Shown: positions 43,277-52,600 of the stretch, piece after piece
Layout: each line of letters starts with the position of its first letter
Position numbering within the stretch: position 1 is the first letter of the stretch
Assembly: GCA_963695985.1 (NCBI GenBank)
Contig: CAVOIC010000015.1
Coordinates: forward strand, 62,001-126,000
DNA length: 64,000 bases
From: DATBVX01 sp963695985
Lineage (GTDB): Bacteria > Pseudomonadota > Gammaproteobacteria > Steroidobacterales > Steroidobacteraceae
Reading direction: 5' to 3'
The notes under the pieces: model-generated
Database searches by the model: none
Told to the model about the DNA's origin: nothing
The model's input: the letters and a program-made list of their open reading frames with translations, nothing else
Made by a program: the position numbers and the translations under genes

Positions 43277-43832
43277 GTCCCGCTTCGGAGCTGATCTGCG
43301 ACAGGTCGATGCCGAGGAGGCGCCCTGCCGCATGCCAGCGATCCTCATAGGGGAGGTCGAAAATCACGCTTTCGTCGGCCGGGACGCTTAACCAGGCATT
43401 CGCCAGGATCTCCCGCTCGAGCTGTCCCGCGTCCCAACCCGCATAGCCGAGAGCGATAAACGCATTCGGCGGCCCTTCGCCACGCGCCATCGCGGCGAGC
43501 ACGTCGCGCGAGGTCGTGACCTCGATGCGCTCGGAGACCTTGAGGGTCGAGTCCCAGCTGCCGCCCTGGCGGTGCACGACGAAGCCACGGTCGGTTTGCA
43601 CCGGTCCGCCGCGCAGCACGACCTGTTGCCCGATCTTCGCGTTGGCGGCATCGAGCGACAGCTGCTCGAACACGTCGCTCAGCTTCATCGGCAGTGGCTT
43701 GTTCAGCACCAGGCCGAGGGCGCCTTTCTCACTGTGCTCGCAGATCAGGGTGACGGTTTGCGAAAAATTGGGGTCGGTCATCGCGGGCATCGCGATCAAC
43801 AGCTGGTTGGTGAGGAAGTCCTTCCCTGCCAT
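43269..43832 (-). CDS. yqgE: YqgE/AlgH family protein
   Basis: A 187-aa conserved cytosolic protein (DUF179) adjacent to ruvX in most gammaproteobacteria. Typical segments are FLTNQLLIAMPAMTDPNFS, LGLVLNKP, LRGGPVQTDRGFVVH and ALGYAGWDAGQLEREI. Its biochemical role is unknown; in Pseudomonas it is linked to alginate regulation (AlgH). Overlaps ruvX by eight bases. Confidence 0.95.
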   Translation of the reverse strand: MAGKDFLTNQLLIAMPAMTDPNFSQTVTLICEHSEKGALGLVLNKPLPMKLSDVFEQLSLDAANAKIGQQVVLRGGPVQTDRGFVVHRQGGSWDSTLKVSERIEVTTSRDVLAAMARGEGPPNAFIALGYAGWDAGQLEREILANAWLSVPADESVIFDLPYEDRWHAAGRLLGIDLSQISSEAGHA

Positions 43833-43863
43833 GACACAAGTATCCGGCGAGTACCCGGGCCGC

Positions 43864-44778
43864 TCAAGGCGGCTCCACTGCCTTCACCGTCGTATCGACC
43901 AGCCCGCCGCTCAAGAACTGCCATTCGTAGGCGAAGCGGATCGAGCCGTGACGCTTGCGCAGTTCCGACGGAAAGGGATCGAACGGAGTCGCGAGCTTCA
44001 GTATGGCCAGTGCCGCCTGGTCAAGTTCCGCGTGCCCGCTGCTGCGGCGTACCACGATGTCTTCCATCTCGCCGTTGGCGTTGATCGCCACTTCCAGGAC
44101 CGGGTTGCCCGACAGGCCGCGGCGGCGCGCTTCGTTGGGATAGTTCAGCGTCCCAATGCGCTCCACCTTGCGCTTCCAGGCGTCGAGGTAGACGGCCACG
44201 CCCGACTCGCGGGTGTTCGGGGTCACGATGAGCTCGCGGTCGTTGCGCCCTTTGAGCACTACCTCCGGGTCGTCGTCGCTCGCCGGGATCGGTGAGACCG
44301 GGCCGGCGTGCATCAACAGGGCGGTCTGCTGGGTGCTGCTGTGGGTCTCGGCGCTGTCGGAGGAGTGCGTCGCCTGCTCGCTCTCGGCACTCGTCGCCAG
44401 CAGGTCAGCGCTTGCGGCCTCCTCACGGCCGGCGTCCTGGCTTACCAGCGCCTGGCCCTGCGGGATGCCGGCATTGTCGAACGGCACAAGCGAGGTTCGC
44501 GGACTCTGGGCGCGCCGGTCCTCGGTGGTGTTGCCCGCGCCCTGCTGGCTGCGGTTGGCCAGATAGTTGGCGTCAGGATTCTGCGCGGCTTCCGGCAGGT
44601 TGTTGCCGACCAGCAGTACCTCCAGCGTGGGCAGTGCCTTATTGGCGACGAATGCAGGCGCGCCAAAGGAGATACCGAGGATGACGATGCCGTGGAACAG
44701 CGCCGCGAGAAACAGGGTGATCTGGAGCCGGTCCCTGACCGGCGCCTCACCCTCACTGGATAGCGTCAGCTCATTCAC
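43864..44778 (-). CDS. TonB family energy transducer
   Basis: A 304-aa inner-membrane protein with one N-terminal TM helix (TLFLAALFHGIVILGISFG) and a periplasmic spacer. A C-terminal TonB-like domain begins near residue 215: YPNEARRRGLSGNPVLEVAINANGEMEDIVV. It corresponds by position to TonB3 of P. aeruginosa, which is required for twitching motility rather than iron uptake. Its location beside the Pil-Chp genes supports that reading here. TonB could also energise the partial receptor at the window end. Confidence 0.88.
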   Translation of the reverse strand: MNELTLSSEGEAPVRDRLQITLFLAALFHGIVILGISFGAPAFVANKALPTLEVLLVGNNLPEAAQNPDANYLANRSQQGAGNTTEDRRAQSPRTSLVPFDNAGIPQGQALVSQDAGREEAASADLLATSAESEQATHSSDSAETHSSTQQTALLMHAGPVSPIPASDDDPEVVLKGRNDRELIVTPNTRESGVAVYLDAWKRKVERIGTLNYPNEARRRGLSGNPVLEVAINANGEMEDIVVRRSSGHAELDQAALAILKLATPFDPFPSELRKRHGSIRFAYEWQFLSGGLVDTTVKAVEPP

Positions 44779-44814
44779 ACTCGATTACGCCGTGCCGGTT
44801 CCTGGTGCGCAGGC

Positions 44815-45780
44815 TCACTGCGACCGCTTCAGCCGCCGGTCGATTGCATCTACCAGCATCCCGCTGATGTCGATCTTGAACTGCTTTTCCAGCTCGCGCG
44901 CGCCGGTGGGGCTGGTGACATTGATTTCCGTGACGTAGTCCCCGATCACGTCGAGCCCGACGAACATCATGCCGTGCTCGCGCATGGCCGGGCCGATGCG
45001 GCTTGCCAGCCAGCGGTCGCGGTCGCTGAGGGGCCGGCCCTCGCCGCGCGCGCCGGCCGCGAGGTTGCCCCGGTTGTCGGTCTCGGTCGGAATCCGCGCC
45101 AGGGCGTACGGGACCGGCTCCCCGTCGATGAGCAGAACGCGCGCATCGCCCTTCGTCACAATCTCGGGGAGGTAGCGCTGCGCAATGGCGTAGCGCTGGC
45201 CATAGTCGGTGAGTGTCTCGAGCACGACGTTCGTGTTCTTGTCGCCGCGCTGCAGGACGAAGATCGACCGCCCACCCATGCCGTAGAGCGGCTTGACCAC
45301 CACCTTCTGATGCTCGTGCAGGAAGGCGGCGATGTCAGGCATGTTGCGCGTGATCAGCGTTGGGGCGCAGCAGTCGGGAAACCACGCGGTGTAGACCTTC
45401 TCGTTCATGTCCCTGAGGCCCTGCGGCCGATTGACGACCAGGGTCCCGCCAGCCTCCGCTCGCTCCAATATATATGTGCTATAGATGTACTCAGTATCGA
45501 AGGGCGGGTCCTTGCGCATCAGGATCACGTCGAGGTCGGAAAGCTTTTCCGCCGCACTCGCGGCGAGGCTGAACCAGTCTTCGAGGTCGTTGCGCACCAC
45601 CAGGCGTCGTGTCCGGCCCCAGGCGGTGCCGTCACGCAGCCAGATGTCGGGCAGTTCCAGGTACGCGAGCTCCCAGCCGCGCGCCTGCGCGGCGAGCAGC
45701 ATGCCGAGTGTCGTGTCCTTGACGGGCTTGATGTGGTCGATGGGATCCATCACCACCCCGAGGCGCACCCTATCCGGCAT
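44815..45780 (-). CDS. gshB: Glutathione synthetase GshB
   Basis: Adds glycine to gamma-glutamylcysteine using ATP. The 321-aa ATP-grasp protein has the N-terminal GVVMDPIDHIKPVKDTTLGML signature, MRKDPPFDTEYIYSTYIL, VVKPLYGMGGRSIF and DVIGDYVTEINVTSPTG, all hallmarks of bacterial GshB. A leader region containing a hairpin repeat separates it from pilG. Glutathione also serves the GST encoded 6 kb upstream. Confidence 0.96.
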   Translation of the reverse strand: MPDRVRLGVVMDPIDHIKPVKDTTLGMLLAAQARGWELAYLELPDIWLRDGTAWGRTRRLVVRNDLEDWFSLAASAAEKLSDLDVILMRKDPPFDTEYIYSTYILERAEAGGTLVVNRPQGLRDMNEKVYTAWFPDCCAPTLITRNMPDIAAFLHEHQKVVVKPLYGMGGRSIFVLQRGDKNTNVVLETLTDYGQRYAIAQRYLPEIVTKGDARVLLIDGEPVPYALARIPTETDNRGNLAAGARGEGRPLSDRDRWLASRIGPAMREHGMMFVGLDVIGDYVTEINVTSPTGARELEKQFKIDISGMLVDAIDRRLKRSQ

Positions 45781-45833
45781 CCAGTTCCTCCTTTCAACCG
45801 CTCCAATGGATGGTTCGCGACTCGGATACTACC

Positions 45834-45858
45834 GCGGCTGCGGCAGTGCCACAGCCGC
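45834..45858. repeat. Hairpin upstream of pilG
   Basis: GCGGCTG (45834-45840) and CAGCCGC (45852-45858) pair, with an inner GGCAGTGCC. It lies 18 bp before a stronger hairpin; together they form a two-hairpin array in the pilG upstream region. Confidence 0.6.
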
Positions 45859-45875
45859 AGCCTTGGCCGAAGGCC

Positions 45876-45900
45876 CGGCGGCGACATCCAGTCGCCGCCG
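45876..45900. repeat. REP-like hairpin, copy 1
   Basis: A perfect 10-bp stem, CGGCGGCGAC / GTCGCCGCCG, with loop ATCCA, followed by GTTTCGAAAAGG. The sequence from CCGGCGGCGAC to TCGAAA is nearly the same as one found at 55212-55246 between chpA and chpC, so the two belong to one repeat family. Confidence 0.7.
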
Positions 45901-46131
45901 GTTTCGAAAAGGGGCTCCCCAATCCCGCACCTCCGGCCTCGTTGCGGAGCTGTGAACCGCATCACGCTCGAATCCGCAGCGGAAACTGTGAACTGTGCGC
46001 ATTAGCGGACCCGAAACTGATATGTTAAAAGGCGTCCGATTGCGTGGGGCTGCTTCGAATCGCGCCCGCGGTGAGGCCCGACTTCAACGCCACGCGAGGC
46101 CTCGATTGGGGGCGCCCGGGAGACACAGCAC

Positions 46132-46524
46132 GTGTTGGATGGCAAATCGAAGCTGAGCGGACTGAAAGTACTGGTCATCGACGACAGCAAAACCATTCGG
46201 CGGACGGCCGAGACGCTCCTTACCAAGGAGGGCTGCGAGGTTTACACGGCCGTCGATGGGTTCGACGCCCTTTCCAAGATCGCCGACCATCAACCGGACA
46301 TCGTTTTCGTGGACATCATGATGCCGCGCCTTGACGGCTATCAGACCTGTTCGCTCATCAAGCACAACAAGGTCTTCAAAACCATTCCAGTCATCATGCT
46401 CTCGAGCAAGGACGGGCTGTTCGACCGCGCGCGCGGCCGGATCGTGGGCTCCGAGCATTACCTGACGAAGCCCTTCACCAAGGACGAGCTCTTGAACGCA
46501 ATCGAGACGCACGTAGGCAAATGA
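46132..46524 (+). CDS. pilG: Twitching response regulator PilG
   Basis: A 130-aa single-domain receiver phosphorylated by ChpA, acting to promote pilus extension. The acidic pocket (VLVIDDSKTIRR), phospho-Asp in DIVFVDIMMP and the KPF lysine (YLTKPFTKDEL) are present. The start is a GTG, because no ATG lies ahead of the conserved KVLVIDD; a TTG codon follows directly. It opens the pil-chp operon. Confidence 0.94.
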   Translation: MLDGKSKLSGLKVLVIDDSKTIRRTAETLLTKEGCEVYTAVDGFDALSKIADHQPDIVFVDIMMPRLDGYQTCSLIKHNKVFKTIPVIMLSSKDGLFDRARGRIVGSEHYLTKPFTKDELLNAIETHVGK

Positions 46525-46550
46525 CCGGCCAGCAGCGTGGAGGCTCCGGC

Positions 46551-46916
46551 ATGGCGCTCATATTGATAGTCGATGACTCGCCGACCGAGGTGCATGTGAT
46601 GCAGATGGCGCTCGAGCGCCACGGCTTCCAGACGGCTGCTGCCGCCAATGGCGCCGAGGGCATCAAGAAGGCCAAAGAGATGAAGCCGGACCTCATCTTC
46701 ATGGACGTCGTGATGCCCGGCATCAACGGCTTCCAGGCGACACGCACGCTTGCAAACGATCCCGCCACGCGCGCCATCCCGATCATCATGGTCACGACCA
46801 AGGGTGAAGAGACCGATCGGATCTGGGGCATGAGACAGGGTGCGGTGGACTACCTGGTGAAGCCGGTCGCGCCGGCGAAACTGGTGGAAAAGGCACAGGC
46901 GGCTCTTGGCGACTGA
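46551..46916 (+). CDS. pilH: Twitching response regulator PilH
   Basis: A 121-aa receiver that in P. aeruginosa favours pilus retraction, balancing PilG. The start ALILIVDDSPTEVHVM, phospho-Asp in LIFMDVVMPGINGFQ and YLVKPVAPAKL match PilH. The ATG at 46551 is chosen over an earlier in-frame codon because GGAGG stands nine bases upstream and the N-terminus then matches PilH exactly. Overlaps pilI. Confidence 0.94.
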   Translation: MALILIVDDSPTEVHVMQMALERHGFQTAAAANGAEGIKKAKEMKPDLIFMDVVMPGINGFQATRTLANDPATRAIPIIMVTTKGEETDRIWGMRQGAVDYLVKPVAPAKLVEKAQAALGD

Positions 46917-47481
46917 ATCACAGAACCCGCTCGCACTGCGCTCGCTGCGTGGCCGGCCGTTCGATCTGCTGCTCGAGATGGAGCGGCGGGGACGTGCCGC
47001 TGCGGCGGAGCAGGGACGCGATGTCGGAGTCGACCGCGAGTGGGTCGGGGTGGCGTTGCGGATGTCGGGCGAAATCTTCCTGGTGGCGCGTGAGGAGACT
47101 CGCGAGGTCATGGGTGTGCCAAGCGCGATCACGCGCGTGCCGGGGGCCCGCAGCTGGGTAAAGGGGCTCGCGAACGTGCGCGGGCAGCTGCTGCCGATCC
47201 TGGACCTGCGCCAGTATCTCGGCAGCGGGGTCACCCAGTCAGGGCGCAACACGCGCGTGCTGGTCGTGAATCATCGTGAAGTGCCGGCCGGCCTCATGGT
47301 CGATGAAGTGCTCGGCTTCCGGCGTTTCGCGGACAAGGAATTCTCGGCGGACGTGCCGCCCACGGTAGTCCGGGTCGACCGCTATCTTGCCGGAGCGTTC
47401 CGGCGCAACAACGAAGTGTGGCCGGTCCTGAGCTTGCGCACGCTGGTCGAGAGCCCCAGTTTCCTGCAGGCGGCGTCCTGA
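46906..47481 (+). CDS. pilI: CheW-like adaptor PilI
   Basis: A 191-aa CheW-domain protein linking the receptor PilJ to the kinase ChpA. The CheW domain has FLVAREETREVMGVP, WVKGLANVRGQLLPILDLRQYLG, RVLVVNHREVPAGLMVDEVLGF and WPVLSLRTLVE. It starts at a TTG inside the end of pilH, which is common in tightly packed chemotaxis operons. Confidence 0.92.
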   Translation: MATESQNPLALRSLRGRPFDLLLEMERRGRAAAAEQGRDVGVDREWVGVALRMSGEIFLVAREETREVMGVPSAITRVPGARSWVKGLANVRGQLLPILDLRQYLGSGVTQSGRNTRVLVVNHREVPAGLMVDEVLGFRRFADKEFSADVPPTVVRVDRYLAGAFRRNNEVWPVLSLRTLVESPSFLQAAS

Positions 47482-47515
47482 GTAAGGCGGCGCGTGCAAT
47501 GTTGAAAGGACGCCA

Positions 47516-49603
47516 ATGACGAGCACCGCCGTTCCCAAGCTGCGAGGCGTGCGCCTGCTTCCGGGCCTCATGGCCATTGCGCTGGTGTGCCTGCTGGCCG
47601 CGGGGGCGCTGCTGCTCTTCGCGCCCCCGCCGGTCGCACCGGCCGGCGGTTCATCGTCCGTCGCAGCTCGCGTGGCTGTGCTGTCGCAGAGCCTGCCCCT
47701 CAAGGCGCAAGCGGCGGTGCATGGCGATTCACAGGCCTTCGATGCTCTCAGCCGAGGCCGCAAGGAGCTCGAGTCCGGCCTGAAGAATGTAGCGGCATCC
47801 GATGCGGCCCTCGCGGCGGATGCCCGCTGGAAGAAACTGCTCGAGGCCACGGACAAGGTTCTGGACGGGCGCGAGCCGGTTGAAGTCGTCAGCAAGTCTG
47901 CAGCGCAGGCGCGCGAGCTGATGCCCAAGCTCCTGGCGGAGATGGGTAATCTGTCCGGTGTCGTTGGTGGCAAGAAGATTGACGTGATCGGGCGGCAACT
48001 GGAGCGCTTCGAGCTCAATGGCCAGCGCCTGCAGCAGGACCTCGATGCTCTCGCCGCCGGGGTCGGCGATCCGACCACCACCGCGCAACGGATCGCAGAC
48101 AGCGCTGATTTCATGGGCCAGGTGCTGCGTGGATTCGCGGGCGAAGACGGCGGGCTGGGCCTGCCGAAGGTCAGCGGTGCCGAGGCCGAACAGACCTTGA
48201 AGAGCGCTCAGGGCCTGTACGGACAGCTCAACGAACGCGTGCGCGAGGCTGTCTCGGCGACGCAGGCGCTAACCGCGGCACAGGCCGCTGCTGCTGAAAT
48301 GCCGGCTGTGGCTGCGGGGCTTGCGGGCCTCACTCCAACCACGCGAGCAATCGCCGGTGCAGCCGAGTCGAACCTGCTCAGCACCACGATTCCGCTGGCG
48401 CTCATCGGCCTCGCGCTCCTGGCACTGGTGGCACTAGGGGTCGTCTATGTCTCGCTCGCCAACATCCGCCGCGCCGCGGAGACGCACGCCAAGCAGAACG
48501 AGCGCAACCAGGAGGCGATCCTGCGCCTGCTCGATGAGCTCAGCAGCCTCGCCGACGGCGATCTGACAGTGCAGGCGACCGTTACCGAGGACATCACCGG
48601 CGCCATCGCGGATTCAATCAACTATGCCATCGAAGCGTTGCGCGAGCTGGTGACGACGATCAACGATTCAGCCATCCAGCTCGATGGCGCAGCGAGGCAG
48701 ACGCAGGCGCTGTCAGCACACCTCGCCAAGGCGAGCGGCGCGCAGTCCAAGCAGATCGCCTCGGCCACCGAATCGATCGCGGCAATGGCATCCTCCACCG
48801 AGGAGGTGTCCGGCAATGCCGAGAGAGCCTCGGACGTGGCGCGCCACTCGGTCGACGTCGCTCACAAGGGCGGCGATGCCGTGCGGCGCACGATCGATGG
48901 CATGAATGCCATCCGCGAAACGATCCAGGAAACCTCCAAGCGCATCAAGCGCCTCGGTGAGAGCTCGCAGGAGATCGGCAACATCGTCGAGCTGATCAAC
49001 GACATCGCCGAGCAGACCAACATCCTGGCGCTCAACGCCTCGATCCAGGCCTCGATGGCGGGTGAGGCGGGTCGCGGCTTCGCCGTGGTCGCAGATGAAG
49101 TGCAGCGGCTCGCGGAGCGAGCCGCCAATGCCACCAAGCAGATCGAAGTGCTCGTGCGCGCGATCCAGACCGATACCAACGAGGCGGTGGTTTCCATGGA
49201 GCGCAGCACCACTGACGTCGTGGGCGGCGCGCTGCTGGCGGAGAACGCCGGCGCGGCGCTCGAGGAGATCGAGCAGGTATCGAACCAGATCGCGAGCCTG
49301 GTGCAGAACATCTCCGCGAGCTCACGCGGCCAGGCCTCGGCCGCCGGCAACATCTCACGCAACATGCAGGTGCTGCGCGAAATCAGCTCGCAGACCGCCG
49401 ACAGCACCAGTGCCACGTCGCAATCGATCGGCAAGCTGGCCGAGCTCTCGGCGCAGCTGCGCAAGTCGGTGGCGGGATTCCGCTTGCCGAACTACGTGCC
49501 ACCGCCGGCGGCGGCGACCGTCACGGTGGCGAAACCGAGCCCGCGGCCCGCTCCAGACAGCAGTCCGACGGGCACGATGCGCAAGGTGAGCGCGGGCGGA
49601 TGA
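47516..49603 (+). CDS. pilJ: Methyl-accepting chemotaxis receptor PilJ
   Basis: A 695-aa receptor for the Pil-Chp system. An N-terminal TM helix (LMAIALVCLLAAGALLLF) is followed by a periplasmic domain of about 270 residues and a second TM helix (TIPLALIGLALLALVALGVVYV). Next comes a HAMP-like region and the MA signalling domain with the hairpin tip region EQTNILALNASIQASMAGEAGRGFAVVADEVQRLAERAANAT. In P. aeruginosa it senses pilus contact. No adaptation methyltransferase gene follows here. Confidence 0.95.
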   Translation: MTSTAVPKLRGVRLLPGLMAIALVCLLAAGALLLFAPPPVAPAGGSSSVAARVAVLSQSLPLKAQAAVHGDSQAFDALSRGRKELESGLKNVAASDAALAADARWKKLLEATDKVLDGREPVEVVSKSAAQARELMPKLLAEMGNLSGVVGGKKIDVIGRQLERFELNGQRLQQDLDALAAGVGDPTTTAQRIADSADFMGQVLRGFAGEDGGLGLPKVSGAEAEQTLKSAQGLYGQLNERVREAVSATQALTAAQAAAAEMPAVAAGLAGLTPTTRAIAGAAESNLLSTTIPLALIGLALLALVALGVVYVSLANIRRAAETHAKQNERNQEAILRLLDELSSLADGDLTVQATVTEDITGAIADSINYAIEALRELVTTINDSAIQLDGAARQTQALSAHLAKASGAQSKQIASATESIAAMASSTEEVSGNAERASDVARHSVDVAHKGGDAVRRTIDGMNAIRETIQETSKRIKRLGESSQEIGNIVELINDIAEQTNILALNASIQASMAGEAGRGFAVVADEVQRLAERAANATKQIEVLVRAIQTDTNEAVVSMERSTTDVVGGALLAENAGAALEEIEQVSNQIASLVQNISASSRGQASAAGNISRNMQVLREISSQTADSTSATSQSIGKLAELSAQLRKSVAGFRLPNYVPPPAAATVTVAKPSPRPAPDSSPTGTMRKVSAGG

Positions 49604-49655
49604 GGGCGCACCCGTGCCCGCCCAGCTGCGCGCCACGCAGAGGACCGACAGCGAG

Positions 49656-52600
49656 ATGACCGATCTCTCCTCGCAAACGTTGCACGTCGTCAACAGGGAG
49701 TTGACTGCGACGCTCAACGAGGCCCGGGTTGCGCTCGAGGGATTCGCGGAACATCCGGACTCCACGGCCTTGCTCGAGCAATGCGCCGCGCATCTGCACG
49801 CAGCACATGGCGTGCTGCGGATGGTGGAAGTGTACGGCGCGGCCCTGCTGGCGGAGGAAATGGAGCAGGTCACGGGCTACCTCGCCGCCAACGCCGCCGA
49901 GACCAAGAACCAGGCGGAAGGTCTCGATGCGCTGATGCGCGCGATGGTGCAGCTGCCCGCCTACCTCGAACGAGTGCTGGGCGGCGGGCGCGATCTCGCG
50001 CTCGTGTTGCTGCCGCTGCTCAACGATCTGCGTGCCGTGCGTGGCAGTGCGCTGCTGTCCGAGGGCACGCTGCTCTTGCTCAACTTGACCTCCGAGCAGC
50101 AGCCGGCGCCGCTTCCCCCGCGTGCCGGCGAGCCACCGCTGACGATCGTGCAGTGGGCGCGGCGCCTGCGGCCGCGCTTCCAGGTGGGACTGCTCGGCTG
50201 GATTCGTGGCGAACGCGTCAAGCAGAATCTCGAGATCCTGGCGCGCGTCGCCGGGAAACTCGAGCAGGTAGCGACCCGGCAGCCGGTGTTCCAGCTGTGG
50301 TGGGTGGTCGGTGCGGTGCTCGAGGCTCTGATCGACGGCGGCCTGGCCGAGGGCGCAACGATCAAGCGCCTGATGGGTCTGGCAGATCGCGAGATCAAGC
50401 GACTCTACGGGATGGGCGAAAGCCGTTACAGCGACAGCGCGCCCCTCGACCTGCTGAACAATCTTCTGTACTACGTCGCACGTTCCGGCACCTCCGGTCC
50501 GCGGGTCATGGCGGTGCGCGCCTCGTTCAAGCTCTCGGAGCTCCTGCCGGTCGATGCGTCGGTGGAGCAGGAGCGCGAGAACCTGTCCGCGCCGAGCGTC
50601 AAGCTCATGCGAACCGTAGGCGCGGCGATCAAGGAGGATCTGACCAAGGTCAAGGACGTGCTGGATATCTTCGTGCGCAAGGGTGGCACGAACATCGCCG
50701 AGCTGGCGCCGCAGCTCGAGCTGCTGCGCAAGATCAGCGACACGCTCGGTGTGCTGGGACTCGGCGGCCTGCGCACGCGCGTGCAGGGTGAGATCCAGCA
50801 GCTGCAGGCCATGATCAGTCAGGGGGCACCGGCGAACGACGCCGTACTGGTGCAGATGGCGGCCACGCTGATCGGCGTCGAGGACAGCCTCGACGATCAG
50901 CTGGTGCGCCTGATCATGCCGACGGCAGGCCCGGAACACGGCGAAGACAGCCAGCTCGAGATCGGCGACGACAGCGACTATCGGCAGGTCACCGAAGCGG
51001 TGATGCGCGAGTGCATCGTGAATCTCGCGCGCGTCAAGGATGCCATCGCCCTAGCGGTCACCAAGCCCGGTGAGGGCCAGGGGCTCGACGCCGTGCCGCA
51101 GCTGCTGCGCGGCATTACCGCGGGCCTGCTCATGCTCGGCAAGTCGCGTGCAGTGGAGATCGTGGAAGCCATCGGGCGCCAGGTGAAGGCCATGCTGCAG
51201 CCGGGCACCGGCCGGATAGGGCCCGACCGGCTGGATCGGCTTGCCGACTCGATCGTGAGCCTCGAGTACTACATGGAGACGGTGCAGAGCGGCCGGAGCG
51301 ATCCGTGGTACATGCTCGACAACGCTGAGCGATGCCTGGGCGCGCTCGAAGCGCTGCAGGCGAGCGTGGCGCCGGCGGGCTTGCCGGCGGACGCGGGCGT
51401 ATACGCGCGCACGCTCGCCATCGAGACGGAAAAAGCGAGCGCCGGCCGTCCGGCGCAGCCACCCACGGCGGGGGCTGTGGAGCAGGAAGTCGCGACCCAT
51501 CCGGGGGGGATCGCACCCGCACCGCGGGCGCCGGACCCGGAGTTCCTCGCGATCTTCATCGAGGAGGCAAAGGAGGAGGCCGCCTCGATCGAGCGGCGCT
51601 TTCCCATCTGGGAGCAGAACCCGGCCGAGACCGACGCGCTCATCGGTGTGCGCCGTTCCTTCCATACACTGAAGGGCAGCGGCCGCATGGTCGGCGCGCA
51701 GCAGATCGGTGAGTACTGCTGGTCAATCGAGAATCTGCTGAACCGGCTGATCGACAAGACGCTGACGCGCACGCCCGGCATGATCAATCTCCTGCGCGAA
51801 GCGACCCAGGCGCTGCCCCAGCTCATCGAGCAGCTAGAAGTGGCGCGCGCACCGACGGCGGATCTCAAGGGCATCATGAGTCGTGCCGAGGCCTATGCAG
51901 CAGGCCGCGAGCCGGAACAGCACGTAACCACAACCACTGCTTCCGAGGACCTGGTCGGCGGCGAGTCGCTGGCCGAGGCTCCGAGCATCAGAGTAGCGGT
52001 CCCGGGACGGGAGACGGCGGCTCCCCACCCTACCACGCCGGCGCGGCCGGCGATGGACCCCGTACTGCACGACATCTACAGCCGCGAATCCGCGGAACAT
52101 CTCGCGGCCATACGTGATTTTCTGGCGCGCTCGGCGTCGTTGCCGCCGCCCTGGATCGTTACCGAATCGCTCTATCGCGCCTGCCACACGCTGAGCGGCA
52201 GCTCAAAGATGGCCGAGGCGCGCCAGGGCATCAAGGTTGCGGAGCCTCTCAACCAGTACATGCGCAAGCTCTTCGAGAGCGGCATTGGCCTTAGCGTGCA
52301 AGGACGCGAGGCGCTGAGCGAGGCTGCGGACGCGATCGAGAACGTCATTGCCAACATCAACGAGTCGACCGGCTACTTCGCGTCGCATCCGGGGCTGGTG
52401 GCACGCATTCGCGAGCTCGATGCCGCGCTCGATGCTGAGATCGCCTCGCGTCCCCTCGCCATCGACGCTTCCGCCATCATTCGTGCGCCGGTGGCCGAAG
52501 GACCCGCTGTCGCGCCGGAGGTTGAGCCCGAGGCCGAGGAAGAGAGTGGGGAGTTCGATGCCGATATCGCGGCCATCTTCAGTGAGGAAGCTACCGAGCT

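Larger units (their letters stand above)
45781..46131. other. Divergent region, gshB / pilG, with hairpins
   Basis: About 350 bp carrying two palindromes (annotated separately). The part nearest pilG (46000-46050) is AT-richer and includes TATGTTAAAA, a plausible promoter core, but I cannot pair it with a -35. No coding potential. Confidence 0.4.
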